Shown here: piece after piece, positions 18,476-27,046 of the stretch
Layout: every line of letters begins with the position of its first letter
Numbering within the stretch: the first letter of the stretch is position 1
NCBI RefSeq assembly: GCF_031846515.1
Contig: NZ_JAVRHO010000005.1
Span: 62,001-126,000, forward strand
DNA: 64,000 nt
Origin: Autumnicola lenta
GTDB taxonomy: Bacteria > Bacteroidota > Bacteroidia > Flavobacteriales > Flavobacteriaceae
Direction of reading: 5' to 3'
Notes under the pieces: model-generated
What the model saw: only the letters and a program-made list of their open reading frames with translations
Told to the model about the DNA's origin: nothing
Databases searched by the model: none
Program-made: the position numbers and the translations under genes

Positions 18476-19111
18476 TTAAGCAAATTTCGAAATTATAGTC
18501 CGGTTCACTTCATGTCCGCCATCAAATGTTAGAATTTCCAGGTTTTTTGGAAACAGATTCCGCAGATGTTCTTCTTCAATATCGATAATTGCCTTTTTCA
18601 GGTACTCATCTTCAGTTCCATAGATAAAGGAAAACTGCGAATTATTTAGAAAATCGAAATCTTCCGGTTTTAATTCTGAAGGAACTTTTCCGGAGTGCAT
18701 AATTAAGCGGTCACACTTGATTTTTCTTCGGGCAACCCAACGTGCAGCGACCGAAACCCCCTGGGAATAGCCGAAAATTGACAAATTTGGAGCCTCTCCT
18801 AAATTTTCAGTTTTATATACTTCATCAAGATAATTAAGTACATTTTCTATTTCGGCTTCAGTATTTTCCCGGGTAAGCCACGAGGCGCCAACGTGTTTAT
18901 ACTCATTATTCAGGTAATATTTAGATTGTGCCTGTGGGGCGATAATATAATTTTCTTCCGGGTTCAATTCAGTAAAATATCGCAGGAAATAACGACTCAG
19001 ATAGCCAATTCCGTGGCAAACAACCCAAATCGTTTTGGTTTTAGGAGTAAACTCATTCAACACGCTGTACGTATTGGTGATCTGGTAAGAAAGCTGCTTT
19101 TCGGTGCTCAT
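18476..19111 (-). CDS. Alpha/beta hydrolase (phospholipase/carboxylesterase-like)
   Basis: 211 residues starting MSTEKQLSYQI at 19111. The frame stays open further upstream to 19474, but that extension would run through the divergent thioesterase gene and is not protein-like. Motifs: oxyanion HGIGYLSRYF, nucleophile GYSQGVS, acid region YGTEDEYL and catalytic His in FDGGHEVN. Size and motif order fit the phospholipase/carboxylesterase (DUF3089-free) group. No signal peptide, so cytoplasmic. It is divergent from the menaquinone run, with 48 bases between starts. Confidence 0.8.
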   Translation of the reverse strand: MSTEKQLSYQITNTYSVLNEFTPKTKTIWVVCHGIGYLSRYFLRYFTELNPEENYIIAPQAQSKYYLNNEYKHVGASWLTRENTEAEIENVLNYLDEVYKTENLGEAPNLSIFGYSQGVSVAARWVARRKIKCDRLIMHSGKVPSELKPEDFDFLNNSQFSFIYGTEDEYLKKAIIDIEEEHLRNLFPKNLEILTFDGGHEVNRTIISKFA

Positions 19112-19159
19112 TTTTAGGGTGCGGTTTTGTATTTTTACAAAGAAACCAATCTTATTGCT

Positions 19160-19579
19160 ATGACCAAAGAGGAAATTCTCGAGTTGTCCAAAAAGGTATG
19201 TAAAAATACTTTGATGGAAACCCTTGATATTGAGTTTACTGAAGTTGGTGAGGATTACCTGGTGGCAAAAATGCCCGTGACTTCTAAGGTTCACCAGCCA
19301 GATGGAGTTCTTCATGGCGGGGCGAGTGTTGCGCTTGCAGAAAGCGTGGGCAGCCTGGCGAGTTACGTTTTTCTGAATACTGAAGAATTTTTTGTCCGCG
19401 GTATAGAGATTTCGGCGAATCATATAAAAAGTATTTCTGAAGGTTACGTTTTTGCAAAAGCCACTTATATCCATAAAGGCCGTACCACTCAGCTTTGGGA
19501 AATCAAGATTACAGATGAAGATGACAACCTGATTTCCCTGGTAAAACTGACGACCATAGCATTACCTAAAAATAAGTAG
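19160..19579 (+). CDS. menI: Hotdog thioesterase, probable DHNA-CoA thioesterase
   Basis: 139 residues from ATG 19160 (MTKEEILELSKKV). An earlier ATG at 19127 would overlap the divergent promoter region. This is a PaaI-type hotdog fold: VHQPDGVLHGGASVALAESV contains the HGG substrate motif and the acidic catalytic residue, and GRTTQLWEIKITDED is the last strand. Its stop TAG is immediately followed by the menF ATG, so the two are co-translated. That context points to hydrolysis of 1,4-dihydroxy-2-naphthoyl-CoA in menaquinone synthesis. The symbol rests on context more than on sequence. Confidence 0.82.
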   Translation: MTKEEILELSKKVCKNTLMETLDIEFTEVGEDYLVAKMPVTSKVHQPDGVLHGGASVALAESVGSLASYVFLNTEEFFVRGIEISANHIKSISEGYVFAKATYIHKGRTTQLWEIKITDEDDNLISLVKLTTIALPKNK

Positions 19580-20743
19580 ATGATCGATTCCGAAGAATTT
19601 TTTATAAAATTAGAGAAACATATAGAAAAAGGACTTCCTTTTGTGGCATACCGCAAGCCGAAAAATGCCAATTTTCATCAGTCTACCAGGGCTTTATTGC
19701 AAAGGGATTTCACAACACACAAAGTGGAAGATTATTCTGAAAGTGGTTTTGTTTTTTCTCCCTTTAATGATGAAAATGATGCTTTTATCGTACCCTCTGA
19801 ATTTTCAGAAGAAATTGAAACTGAATATTTCTTTGAAGAAGATCATAAAAATGTCAAAAAACTGGACGCCCCTTTTCCGCCAAACCAACTCAGGAAGCAG
19901 GCGCGGGTTGAACATGAAAATCTGGTACAAAAAGGTATTGATGAGATAAAGGCGGGAAGGCTGAAAAAAGTAGTGCTTTCCAGGACCGAAAGTGTTCAGC
20001 ACCAGTTAGAGGTGATTGGGATTTTTAAAAACATGCTGAAGAAATACAACTCCGCATTTGTTTATCTGTGGTTTCATCCGGAAACCGGGGCGTGGCTTGG
20101 TGCTACTCCGGAAACTTTATTGCAGGTAGAACGGAATAAATTTAAGACCATGGCTCTTGCCGGCACCCAGTCTTTTCATCAGACTACCCATGTGGAATGG
20201 GGTGAAAAAGAGAAAGATGAGCAGCAAATCGTGACCGACGCAATTCTGGAAAACCTGCACAAATTCACTTCTGATTCCGGGGAAATTACTCCGTCAAAAC
20301 CATATACTTCTAAAGCGGGAAATTTGTTGCATCTACGCACCGATGTTGAAGGAACTTTAAATCCTGACACAGCAGACCTGAAAAAGCTAATTTCGGCATT
20401 GCATCCAACTCCGGCAGTTTGTGGCATTCCGAAAGCTTCAGCTAAGAAATTTATTCTGAAAAATGAAGATTACGACCGTGAGTTTTACACCGGATATTTA
20501 GGAGAACTAAACCTAAAAACCGAGAAAAAACGAAATTCAAACCGAAGAAATCAGGAGAATCAGGCATATGCGAGCATTTCCAGGCAAACATCTTTATATG
20601 TAAACCTGAGGTGTATAAAATTAGATGCTGGAATTGCAAATCTATTCGTAGGAGGTGGAATTACTGAAGGTTCCAATCCGTCGCTGGAATGGGAAGAAAC
20701 GGTAAATAAATCCCATACGATGAAGGCGGTATTGGTGAAATAA
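19580..20743 (+). CDS. menF: Isochorismate synthase
   Basis: 387-residue chorismate-using enzyme that converts chorismate to isochorismate, the first committed step to menaquinone. The C-terminal MST domain shows KAGRLKKVVLSR (Lys general base region), GAWLGATPETLL, ALAGTQ, the Mg-binding segment HPTPAVCGIPKASA and the end GGGITEGSNPSLEWEETVNK. The segment KKRNSNRRNQENQAYASISR, near residue 315, is an insertion not usual in the family and is rich in Arg/Asn. It starts directly after the menI stop. Confidence 0.88.
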   Translation: MIDSEEFFIKLEKHIEKGLPFVAYRKPKNANFHQSTRALLQRDFTTHKVEDYSESGFVFSPFNDENDAFIVPSEFSEEIETEYFFEEDHKNVKKLDAPFPPNQLRKQARVEHENLVQKGIDEIKAGRLKKVVLSRTESVQHQLEVIGIFKNMLKKYNSAFVYLWFHPETGAWLGATPETLLQVERNKFKTMALAGTQSFHQTTHVEWGEKEKDEQQIVTDAILENLHKFTSDSGEITPSKPYTSKAGNLLHLRTDVEGTLNPDTADLKKLISALHPTPAVCGIPKASAKKFILKNEDYDREFYTGYLGELNLKTEKKRNSNRRNQENQAYASISRQTSLYVNLRCIKLDAGIANLFVGGGITEGSNPSLEWEETVNKSHTMKAVLVK

Positions 20744-20809
20744 GATTTAAAAACATATAGTTCCCTTCTTAGAATTTGTAATTTTGATGATAAAATTTAC
20801 AGTCTTCAG

Positions 20810-20841
20810 AGACCTCACAGTTTTTAAAACCTGTGAGGTCT
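20810..20841. repeat. Palindromic REP-like unit between menF and menD
   Basis: AGACCTCACAG (20810-20820) and CTGTGAGGTCT (20831-20841) are perfect 11-bp arms around an A/T centre. The word is recurrent in Bacteroidota genomes. There is no T-run after it, so it is not a classical terminator. Confidence 0.7.
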
Positions 20842-20875
20842 GGTCAGCCTGCAATTATAGTTTTAAAGATAATCT

Positions 20876-22609
20876 GTGAAACATTCAAAAATACCCGTAG
20901 CACGATCCATAGTTGCACTTTGTGTTGCGAAAAATATAAATCACGTAGTAATTTCCCCGGGTTCTAGAAATGCACCGCTCACCATAGGCTTTACCCATCA
21001 TCCGGAGATAAAAGCTTACAGCATTGTAGACGAGCGTTGCGCGGCCTTTTTTGCTATTGGGATGGCGCAGCAACTTCAAAAACCTGTGGCTTTGGTTTGT
21101 ACTTCGGGTTCAGCTTTGCTGAATTATTATCCGGCGGTTGCCGAAGCTTTTTATAGTGATATTCCGCTGGTGGTAATTTCAGCAGACCGGCCTGTGGAGC
21201 GGATAGATATTGGCGATGGACAAACCATCAGGCAGAAAAACGTCTTTGAAAACCATATTCTTTGTTCCGCTAATTTATATTCTGAAGTTGTGCTGGAATC
21301 GCAAGTTTCCGATAAAAAACTTCAGCAGAAACAGTTTGAATCTCAGAAACACAATGAGCGCGAAATAAATCTCGCCCTGAACAAAGCTATAGAAGGAGCG
21401 GGGCCGGTGCATATAAATGTTCCGTTTTATGAGCCTTTATACGATCTTGTTGAAAACGTGGAAGTGGATCCATTACAGATTTTACCCGAAATTAAAGAAA
21501 GAAATTATACAGAAAGTCAGCTGGAGTCTTACGCAGCATTGTGGAGTAAGGCTAAGCGAAAAATGGTAATTGTTGGAGTTGCGCAACCAAATGCGGTAGA
21601 GCAGCAGTTTCTGGAGCAATTGGCTAAGGATGAATCGGTTATTGTTTTTACTGAAACTACTTCCAACCTTAACCATCCCGAATTCTTTACCAGGATAGAT
21701 ACTATTATCGGGCCGATCGAAAAGGATGATAACCGCGAAGAATTGTTTAAAATGCTGCAGCCGGATATCCTGCTCACCTTCGGCGGAATGATTGTTTCCA
21801 AGAAAATTAAAGCTTTTCTTCGGAACCACAATCCAAAGCAGCACTGGCATGTAGATCCAAAAAAGGCATATAATACGTTCTTCTGTTTAAACAAGCACTT
21901 TGAAGTTTCGGTAAATTCATTTTTTGCTCATTTTCTTCCGCTTACCCAGAAAATTGACAGTGATTACGCTGAATATTGGAAGAATACTAAGAAAAAGCGG
22001 CAGGCGCGGCATGAGCAATATATGGATGAAATTCCGTATTCAGATTTAAAGGCGATGCAGTTTATTGTTCCTGCCGTTCCCGAAAATTATATCCTGCATT
22101 TGGGCAATAGTTCCACCATCCGGTATGCGCAGTTATTTAAGTGGAAAGAGAGCCTGCGGATTTTCTGCAACCGTGGCACCAGCGGTATAGACGGCAGCAT
22201 TTCTACCGCCGTGGGTGCGGCAAGTTTGAATAAGGAACCAACGCTGATGATCGCTGGGGATTTGAGTTTTTTCTACGACAGCAATGCGCTTTGGAACAAT
22301 TATATTCCTTCAAATTTTAGAATTATCGTCCTGAACAATAGTGGCGGCGGAATCTTCCGGATTTTACCGGGCAATAAGAATACTGAAAATTTTGAAACTT
22401 ACTTCGAAACCACGCATAATCTAAAAGCGAAATCACTGTGCGAGATGTACGGATTTGAATATGAAGCAGCATCTTCTTCTGAAGAAACCAAAGAAGCAAT
22501 AAAGCATTTCTTTGAAGCTTCGGAACAGCCGAAACTACTTGAAATATTTACTCCGCGTAAAGTAAATGACGAAGTGTTGCTGGAGTATTTTAGTTTTATG
22601 AGAGGGTAA
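20876..22609 (+). CDS. menD: SEPHCHC synthase MenD
   Basis: 577-residue TPP enzyme that condenses isochorismate with 2-oxoglutarate in menaquinone synthesis. It begins with GTG (KHSKIPVARSIVALCVAKN). Conserved parts: ISPGSRNAPLTIGF, DERCAAFFAIGMAQ with the catalytic Glu region, VCTSGSALLNYYPAVAEA, DRP, and the C-terminal TPP motif GDLSFFYDSNALWNN followed by LNNSGGGIFRILPG. It follows menF after a 132-base gap holding a palindrome. menB, menC and menE are not in the window. Confidence 0.95.
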   Translation: MKHSKIPVARSIVALCVAKNINHVVISPGSRNAPLTIGFTHHPEIKAYSIVDERCAAFFAIGMAQQLQKPVALVCTSGSALLNYYPAVAEAFYSDIPLVVISADRPVERIDIGDGQTIRQKNVFENHILCSANLYSEVVLESQVSDKKLQQKQFESQKHNEREINLALNKAIEGAGPVHINVPFYEPLYDLVENVEVDPLQILPEIKERNYTESQLESYAALWSKAKRKMVIVGVAQPNAVEQQFLEQLAKDESVIVFTETTSNLNHPEFFTRIDTIIGPIEKDDNREELFKMLQPDILLTFGGMIVSKKIKAFLRNHNPKQHWHVDPKKAYNTFFCLNKHFEVSVNSFFAHFLPLTQKIDSDYAEYWKNTKKKRQARHEQYMDEIPYSDLKAMQFIVPAVPENYILHLGNSSTIRYAQLFKWKESLRIFCNRGTSGIDGSISTAVGAASLNKEPTLMIAGDLSFFYDSNALWNNYIPSNFRIIVLNNSGGGIFRILPGNKNTENFETYFETTHNLKAKSLCEMYGFEYEAASSSEETKEAIKHFFEASEQPKLLEIFTPRKVNDEVLLEYFSFMRG

Positions 22610-22610
22610 A

Positions 22611-22695
22611 GTAGTGAAAAGTGGAAAGTGAATAGTTCAGAGTGAAGTTCAATGCTGCTAGACAAAGAGAGGTTTAAAAATGTCAATTTTCGGTT
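22611..22695 (-). repeat. Dispersed repeat, inverted copy of 7611-7690
   Basis: Read on the minus strand, this begins CCGAAAATTGACATTTTT, then AACCTCTCTTTGTC, and ends TTTCCACTTTTCACT. The same word order is found at 7611-7690 on the plus strand. It starts 2 bases after the menD stop. Confidence 0.65.
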
Positions 22696-22720
22696 CGAAT
22701 TTTTTTTACCACGGATACAC

Positions 22721-22985
22721 CAATATAAAATATACTTATCAAAATGGCTCCCGCAGATGTCGCTGATTTTCGCAGAATGTACCATCTATTTTAGCTTTTT
22801 CACTCGTTCTCTTTGTAACTTCATTGCAAAAATGGCAATTATCGGCTTGCAGCTTATCGCTTGCTTCAAGATAAACTTTCCAATATAAAATATCTCTCTC
22901 AAAATAACTCCCGCAGATTCCGCGGATTTTCGCAGAAGCACCATTTACTTTACCTTTTTCACTTTTTAACTCTTTGACTTCTTTC
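22721..22985. repeat. Two diverged direct copies, offset 160 bases
   Basis: The segment 22721-22822 recurs at 22881-22981. Both copies read CAATATAAAATAT, then CTCCCGCAGAT, GATTTTCGCAGAA, ACCAT, and TTTTTCACT followed by a CTTTGT/CTTTGA word. Between them lies an inverted dispersed-repeat core (22826-22845). The CCGCAGATTCCGCGGATTTT part resembles a common flavobacterial intergenic word. Together with 22611-22695 this fills the menD-cvfB spacer. Confidence 0.65.
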
Positions 22986-23023
22986 AATCACTTTCAGCTT
23001 ATCGCCAGTGCAAAAATATATCC

Positions 23024-23031
23024 TACCTTTG
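23024..23031 (+). promoter_or_regulatory. -7 element of the cvfB-like gene
   Basis: TACCTTTG is an exact match to TAnnTTTG, 17 bases before the ATG at 23049. No clear -33 TTG is seen upstream. Confidence 0.55.
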
Positions 23032-23048
23032 CAAAATAAATTAGTAGT

Positions 23049-23897
23049 ATGCTTAGAATTGGCGAATATCACGTCCTTACGATAGACAGGGAAACAGAAC
23101 CGGGATTATTCCTTCGGGATGATGATGGAAACGATGTTTTGCTTCCGAATAAATACATTCCGGAGCAATTTGAACTCGAGGATGAAATAAATGTATTTGT
23201 TTACCTGGATCATGAAGAGCGGCCTGTGGCAACTACTTTAAATCCGCTCATAAAACTCGATGAGTTTGCCATGCTGAAGTGTGTTGAGGTTACTGATTTT
23301 GGTGCATTTTTGGATTGGGGACTGGAAAAACACCTTTTTGTTCCTTTTAAGGAGCAGGTTTATCCTATGACTATCGGAAGCCGATATTTGGTTTTTTGCT
23401 ACCTCGATCTTGAAACTGACCGTTTAGTGGCGTCCAGCAAAGTGCATGCATTTTTAGATAATTCTGAATTGACCGTTGAACCTTTTGAAGAGGTCGACCT
23501 TATTATCAGTAATAAAACAGATTTGGGTTACAACGTAATTGTTAATGAGATCCACCTGGGATTAATTTATAAAGATGATATTTTTCAGCCTATAAATGTA
23601 GGGGATAGATTAAGAGGCTTTATTAAGAAGACCCGGCCGGACGGGAAAATTGATGTCACCCTGCAACGCCCCGGTTACCGAAGTATAGAGCCTAATGCGC
23701 AGCTTATCCTGGATGAACTGGAACGTAATATCGGCTATTTACCGGTTACCGATAAGTCTGACCCAAAGGAAATAATGCGGATTCTGGAAATGAGCAAGAA
23801 AAGCTTTAAACGAGCCGCCGGAACTTTGTATAAGCAGCGACGTATAGAAATAAAAGACGACGGAATTTATTTGTTAGAAGATAAAGATCAAAAATAA
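23049..23897 (+). CDS. S1-domain RNA-binding protein, CvfB family
   Basis: 282 residues built of S1-like OB folds. First comes MLRIGEYHVLTIDRETEPGL, then VTDFGAFLDWGLEKHLFVPF (an S1 signature near residue 80), another S1-like unit near LGYNVIVNEIHLGLIYKDDI, and a C-terminal winged helix (SKKSFKRAAGTLYKQRRIEI). This is the CvfB layout, known in Firmicutes as a virulence-linked RNA binder. Cytoplasmic. In flavobacteria it often sits beside men genes, as here. Its last 10 bases overlap the convergent gene. Confidence 0.85.
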   Translation: MLRIGEYHVLTIDRETEPGLFLRDDDGNDVLLPNKYIPEQFELEDEINVFVYLDHEERPVATTLNPLIKLDEFAMLKCVEVTDFGAFLDWGLEKHLFVPFKEQVYPMTIGSRYLVFCYLDLETDRLVASSKVHAFLDNSELTVEPFEEVDLIISNKTDLGYNVIVNEIHLGLIYKDDIFQPINVGDRLRGFIKKTRPDGKIDVTLQRPGYRSIEPNAQLILDELERNIGYLPVTDKSDPKEIMRILEMSKKSFKRAAGTLYKQRRIEIKDDGIYLLEDKDQK

Positions 23898-24349
23898 ATT
23901 CTTTGGAAATTGGAGTAGTGGCGATTAAAACGACTGCCATTCCTAAGATAATCCTGTCGGCCAAAATTATTCCCGTAAGGATAAAAAGGATTTGGTGAGA
24001 AATTCTGATTCCTGGAGAACTCATTTTCCCCGCTGCTGATTTCGATCGCTTTTTTCTCTTTTTGAGGTAATCTAAGGTCAATTTCTACCGTCCTTGGTTT
24101 TTCATTCTTCTGTTGGGCAAGTACAGCTCTTAAATCCACAGATTTTTTTGCAAAAGGATCTTTATTTAAATATTCTCCGCTTGGCAAATTAAATTGCTTT
24201 TCCTGAACCCAGACAAATCCTACTTCAAGCAGTGGGGACTTAATTTCGCGGTTTCCGATTTCAAAATCTTCAGGATCCCAGTACTCCTGAGCATCTGAAG
24301 TATAGATACTCATAGAAAATATAAAGAATAACAGGAAACGAATTTTCAT
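23888..24349 (-). CDS. Hypothetical secreted protein
   Basis: 153 residues with signal peptide MKIRFLLFFIFSMSIYTSDA. The mature part is polar: VGFVWVQEKQFNLPSGEYLN, then KPRTVEIDLRLPQKEKKA, and a terminal Asn/Arg/Tyr-rich region (NPFYPYGNNFGRQDY). No known domain. The stop codon overlaps the cvfB 3' end by 10 bases in tail-to-tail orientation. Confidence 0.6.
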   Translation of the reverse strand: MKIRFLLFFIFSMSIYTSDAQEYWDPEDFEIGNREIKSPLLEVGFVWVQEKQFNLPSGEYLNKDPFAKKSVDLRAVLAQQKNEKPRTVEIDLRLPQKEKKAIEISSGENEFSRNQNFSPNPFYPYGNNFGRQDYLRNGSRFNRHYSNFQRIYF

Positions 24350-24691
24350 TAGTTAATTTTTCAATAAAATATCAAAAACAATGCTAAACTAAAACTATTA
24401 GCTAAAATAGTAATAAAAAGTTTTAAAACCTGATTTTTCGGTTGTCTGTTGATGGGCTGAAAACGAAGATAGTAGGCTAAAAATGCCAATTATTGCCTTA
24501 AAATCTTTCTCATTGTGCATTTCAGATGCGTCATGAAATCATTAAAATGGATCTTTATAAAAAGGGGATTTTTCCCCTTGTAGAGAATATAAGTTTCGGG
24601 TAATTTTACAATATCATTTTAGTAAAGCTAAAGTGTTTTGGGGACAAAAAAGTGCTGTTGAAGCGTGAAATAATGCTGAGTAGGGTCACTA
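24350..24691. other. AT-rich spacer with the pxp terminator
   Basis: No gene is seen. The only structured element is the hairpin at 24562-24579. GCCAATTATTGCC at 24484-24496 partly resembles the dispersed-repeat core. The promoter of the secreted protein gene should lie just above 24349, but no exact -7 match was found. Confidence 0.5.
24556..24580 (-). terminator. Terminator of the pxpABC operon
   Basis: AAGGGGA (24562-24568) and TCCCCTT (24573-24579) form a 7-bp stem with a TTTT loop. On the minus strand the stem is followed by a T-run, about 110 bases past the pxpC stop. Confidence 0.65.
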
Positions 24692-25585
24692 TTATTTTTT
24701 TAACGCTAATGCAGCACTTTTTTTATTAACCTGACTTTTAACTGTAAATCTCACTTTTTCTCCTGCTACTTTTTGCGCAAGACAACTAATGCCCTTCTCA
24801 CTCAATTGAAGGATTCTGGGATACCCTCCCGTGGTCTGACAATCTCTCATAAGAACAATTAATCTTCCGGAAGGCGTTAGTTGCACAGTACCGGGTAAAA
24901 CAGGTCCGGTTAAAATTGGATCTAAATCATTAACCAGCGGCTCCACCATTTGAATCGCCATGCGGTTATTATCTCTTCCAATGCCATATTCGGTTTCCAT
25001 TAACAGCGCTCTCTGTGCTTCACAAAGTTTAAAATATTCAGGCCCGGGATAAGCTTCGATATTTCGGGAATCTAAGTATCCTGAAAAGAACTTTACAGAA
25101 GAATGGGTCACCGGCTCACTCTTCTCAAAAGAGTTATAAGGCAGAGCCATACCTTTTTCAAGTTTATATTTTTCAGTTAATCCTGTATACCAGCTTCTAC
25201 TATTCATGAGATATTCCGTGTCAAAACCATCCTTAATAGCTAAATAAGTACGACAACCGTTTTTCCTCCTTCCAAAAGAAAGAGTATCCCCGGCACTTAT
25301 TTTCAAAACAGAATTATTTTGAACCTGATCATTATTAATTTTTGGTGAAAGATCTGCTCCGGCAATGGCGATTTCCGTAGCAGCCGAAAATTGCAATTTA
25401 GGACCCATCTGTGTAATTTCAAGAACAGCATCATTAGCTTTATTTCTCAAAATGAGATTTGCAATTTTAGCAGCATAAAAATCCATAGCACCACTTTGTG
25501 GAACTCCGAAATTAAGAAATCCGAACCTGCCCATATCCTGAATAGTAGAAAAAAGTCCGGGCTGTAAAATGTCAATTTTCGCCAT
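24692..25585 (-). CDS. pxpC: 5-oxoprolinase subunit C (biotin-dependent carboxyltransferase family)
   Basis: 297 residues. It acts with PxpA and PxpB in ATP-dependent opening of 5-oxoproline (pyroglutamate) to glutamate. Typical parts: KIDILQPGLFSTIQDMGRFG and FLNFGVPQSGAMD at the N-terminus, AGADLSPKIN, and near the end PVLPGTVQLTPSGRLIVLMR and DCQTTGGYPRILQL. This is the C-terminal part of the allophanate-hydrolase fold. It overlaps the pxpB 3' end by 14 bases. Confidence 0.9.
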   Translation of the reverse strand: MAKIDILQPGLFSTIQDMGRFGFLNFGVPQSGAMDFYAAKIANLILRNKANDAVLEITQMGPKLQFSAATEIAIAGADLSPKINNDQVQNNSVLKISAGDTLSFGRRKNGCRTYLAIKDGFDTEYLMNSRSWYTGLTEKYKLEKGMALPYNSFEKSEPVTHSSVKFFSGYLDSRNIEAYPGPEYFKLCEAQRALLMETEYGIGRDNNRMAIQMVEPLVNDLDPILTGPVLPGTVQLTPSGRLIVLMRDCQTTGGYPRILQLSEKGISCLAQKVAGEKVRFTVKSQVNKKSAALALKK

Positions 25586-26312
25586 GGTTATCTTTTACTT
25601 TTAATTCGTAATTTCCAGCTTTTACTTCTTCGGAAATTCCCGTGTATTCTTCTTTTGAAACAGCATAAAATTTTAACATATCTCCGGAAGAAATTTTAGA
25701 GGGAGGAAGGCTGTTTTTATCAAAAAAATCCACCGGACAATTACCTATAATTTGCCATCCTCCCGGGCTGGGTTGAGGATAAATTCCTGTCTGCTTTTCC
25801 CCTATTCCCACGGCACCTTTTTCGATCTTCATCCTGGGTTCCTTTTTCCTGGAAATATGAAGCTTTTCATCCAGTCCTCCGAGGTACAAAAATCCGGGCA
25901 AAAACCCCATAAAATAAACAGTGTAAAAAGGTGCTGTATGAAGGCTGACTATCTCCTCAATACTCAGCTGATTTTTTTCTGAAATCAACTCCAGATCAAG
26001 GCCGAATTCCTTACTATAGCAGACAGGAAGGTAATAAGTCTTACCATAAATTTTATTTCCTATCTTAGCACCATTCATAAGACTTTCCAACTTAGATAAC
26101 TCACCATAGACATCTTCTATACCTGAAACATAAAAAACTAATAACGAGTTATATGCATTCGTTACCTCAACCTTTTCTTTAATATAAAAATCTTCAACTA
26201 AAAATTTGACAGCAAGTAACTTCTGAAGGATTTCTTCATCAATTTCCGGTTGAAATTCTATTAGAATTGCCCGCTCCCCCATGGGTCTGATTATTGGAAA
26301 ATCCTTAGTCAT
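25572..26312 (-). CDS. pxpB: 5-oxoprolinase subunit B (KipI-like)
   Basis: 246 residues of the KipI/allophanate hydrolase subunit 1 family. Diagnostic parts: RPMGERAILIEF near the start, the conserved YTVYFMGFLPGFLYLGGLDE, and the GxGGWQIIG segment (YPQPSPGGWQIIGNCPVDFF). The start overlaps the pxpA stop by 4 bases (ATGA), showing translational coupling. Partner of PxpC in the 5-oxoprolinase complex. Confidence 0.9.
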   Translation of the reverse strand: MTKDFPIIRPMGERAILIEFQPEIDEEILQKLLAVKFLVEDFYIKEKVEVTNAYNSLLVFYVSGIEDVYGELSKLESLMNGAKIGNKIYGKTYYLPVCYSKEFGLDLELISEKNQLSIEEIVSLHTAPFYTVYFMGFLPGFLYLGGLDEKLHISRKKEPRMKIEKGAVGIGEKQTGIYPQPSPGGWQIIGNCPVDFFDKNSLPPSKISSGDMLKFYAVSKEEYTGISEEVKAGNYELKVKDNHGEN

Positions 26313-27046
26313 TTCTTCTGAATTTTAATATTCATTTTTACCAGTTTTCGATCTAAATACTGAAGGATTTCCACCGCATTTTTAGTGTCACTATGCAGAC
26401 AAAATGTATAGGCTTTGAAGTTCTTTTTTACACCACTTAAAGTGGCAACTTTTTCTTCAGAAAACATATAAAAAACATGCTGAAAAACATCTTCTTTTTG
26501 GTGCAAAACAGCTTGTGGATCTGACCTTGAAACAAGGCTAAAATCTTCATTATAATTTCGATCTGCAAAGGCTTCAAAAACTACGTTAATTTCTCCTTTT
26601 GCCAGCTTTGAAATTACCGAATTATATGGTGCATAAAGAGCGCAATTCCCACCAATTTTACTTAGAGAATTCAGAACAATTTTAGCGACTTTTTCATTTT
26701 TTGCAGCATCATTATAAAGTGCTCCATGTGGTTTTATATGGATCATTTCAGCTCCCTTTTCAGCGGCAATTCTCTGCACTAATTGCACCTGATTTATAAT
26801 TGACTCCTCCAGTTCTTCTTCTGAAATCAGCATTGATTTTCTTCCGAAGTTTTCTTTATCGGGATAAGAAGGGTGAGCACCAATTTCCACATTATTCGCA
26901 ATAGCGAGATCTATCGTTCTACTGATAGTCTCCTGATTTCCCGCGTGACCTCCGCAGGCAATATTGCAGGCAGATATTAAAGGCATAAGCTTATCGTCAT
27001 ACTCACCCCCTTCTCCTAAATCGCAGTTAATATGTATTTTCTTCAT
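26309..27046 (-). CDS. pxpA: 5-oxoprolinase subunit A (LamB/YcsF family)
   Basis: 245 residues of the LamB/YcsF family. The N-terminus IHINCDLGEGGEYDD and the metal-site-like segments ACNIACGGHAGN, EIGAHPSYPDKENFGR and MIHIKPHGALYND are characteristic, with EAFADRNY near residue 160. It is the first gene of the pxpABC operon, which scavenges damaged glutamine-derived oxoproline. Confidence 0.92.
   Translation of the reverse strand: MKKIHINCDLGEGGEYDDKLMPLISACNIACGGHAGNQETISRTIDLAIANNVEIGAHPSYPDKENFGRKSMLISEEELEESIINQVQLVQRIAAEKGAEMIHIKPHGALYNDAAKNEKVAKIVLNSLSKIGGNCALYAPYNSVISKLAKGEINVVFEAFADRNYNEDFSLVSRSDPQAVLHQKEDVFQHVFYMFSEEKVATLSGVKKNFKAYTFCLHSDTKNAVEILQYLDRKLVKMNIKIQKK

Noticed and set aside
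18476..19474. 332-residue reading of the esterase gene
   Set aside because: The first 121 residues overlap the divergent thioesterase gene and lack hydrolase features.
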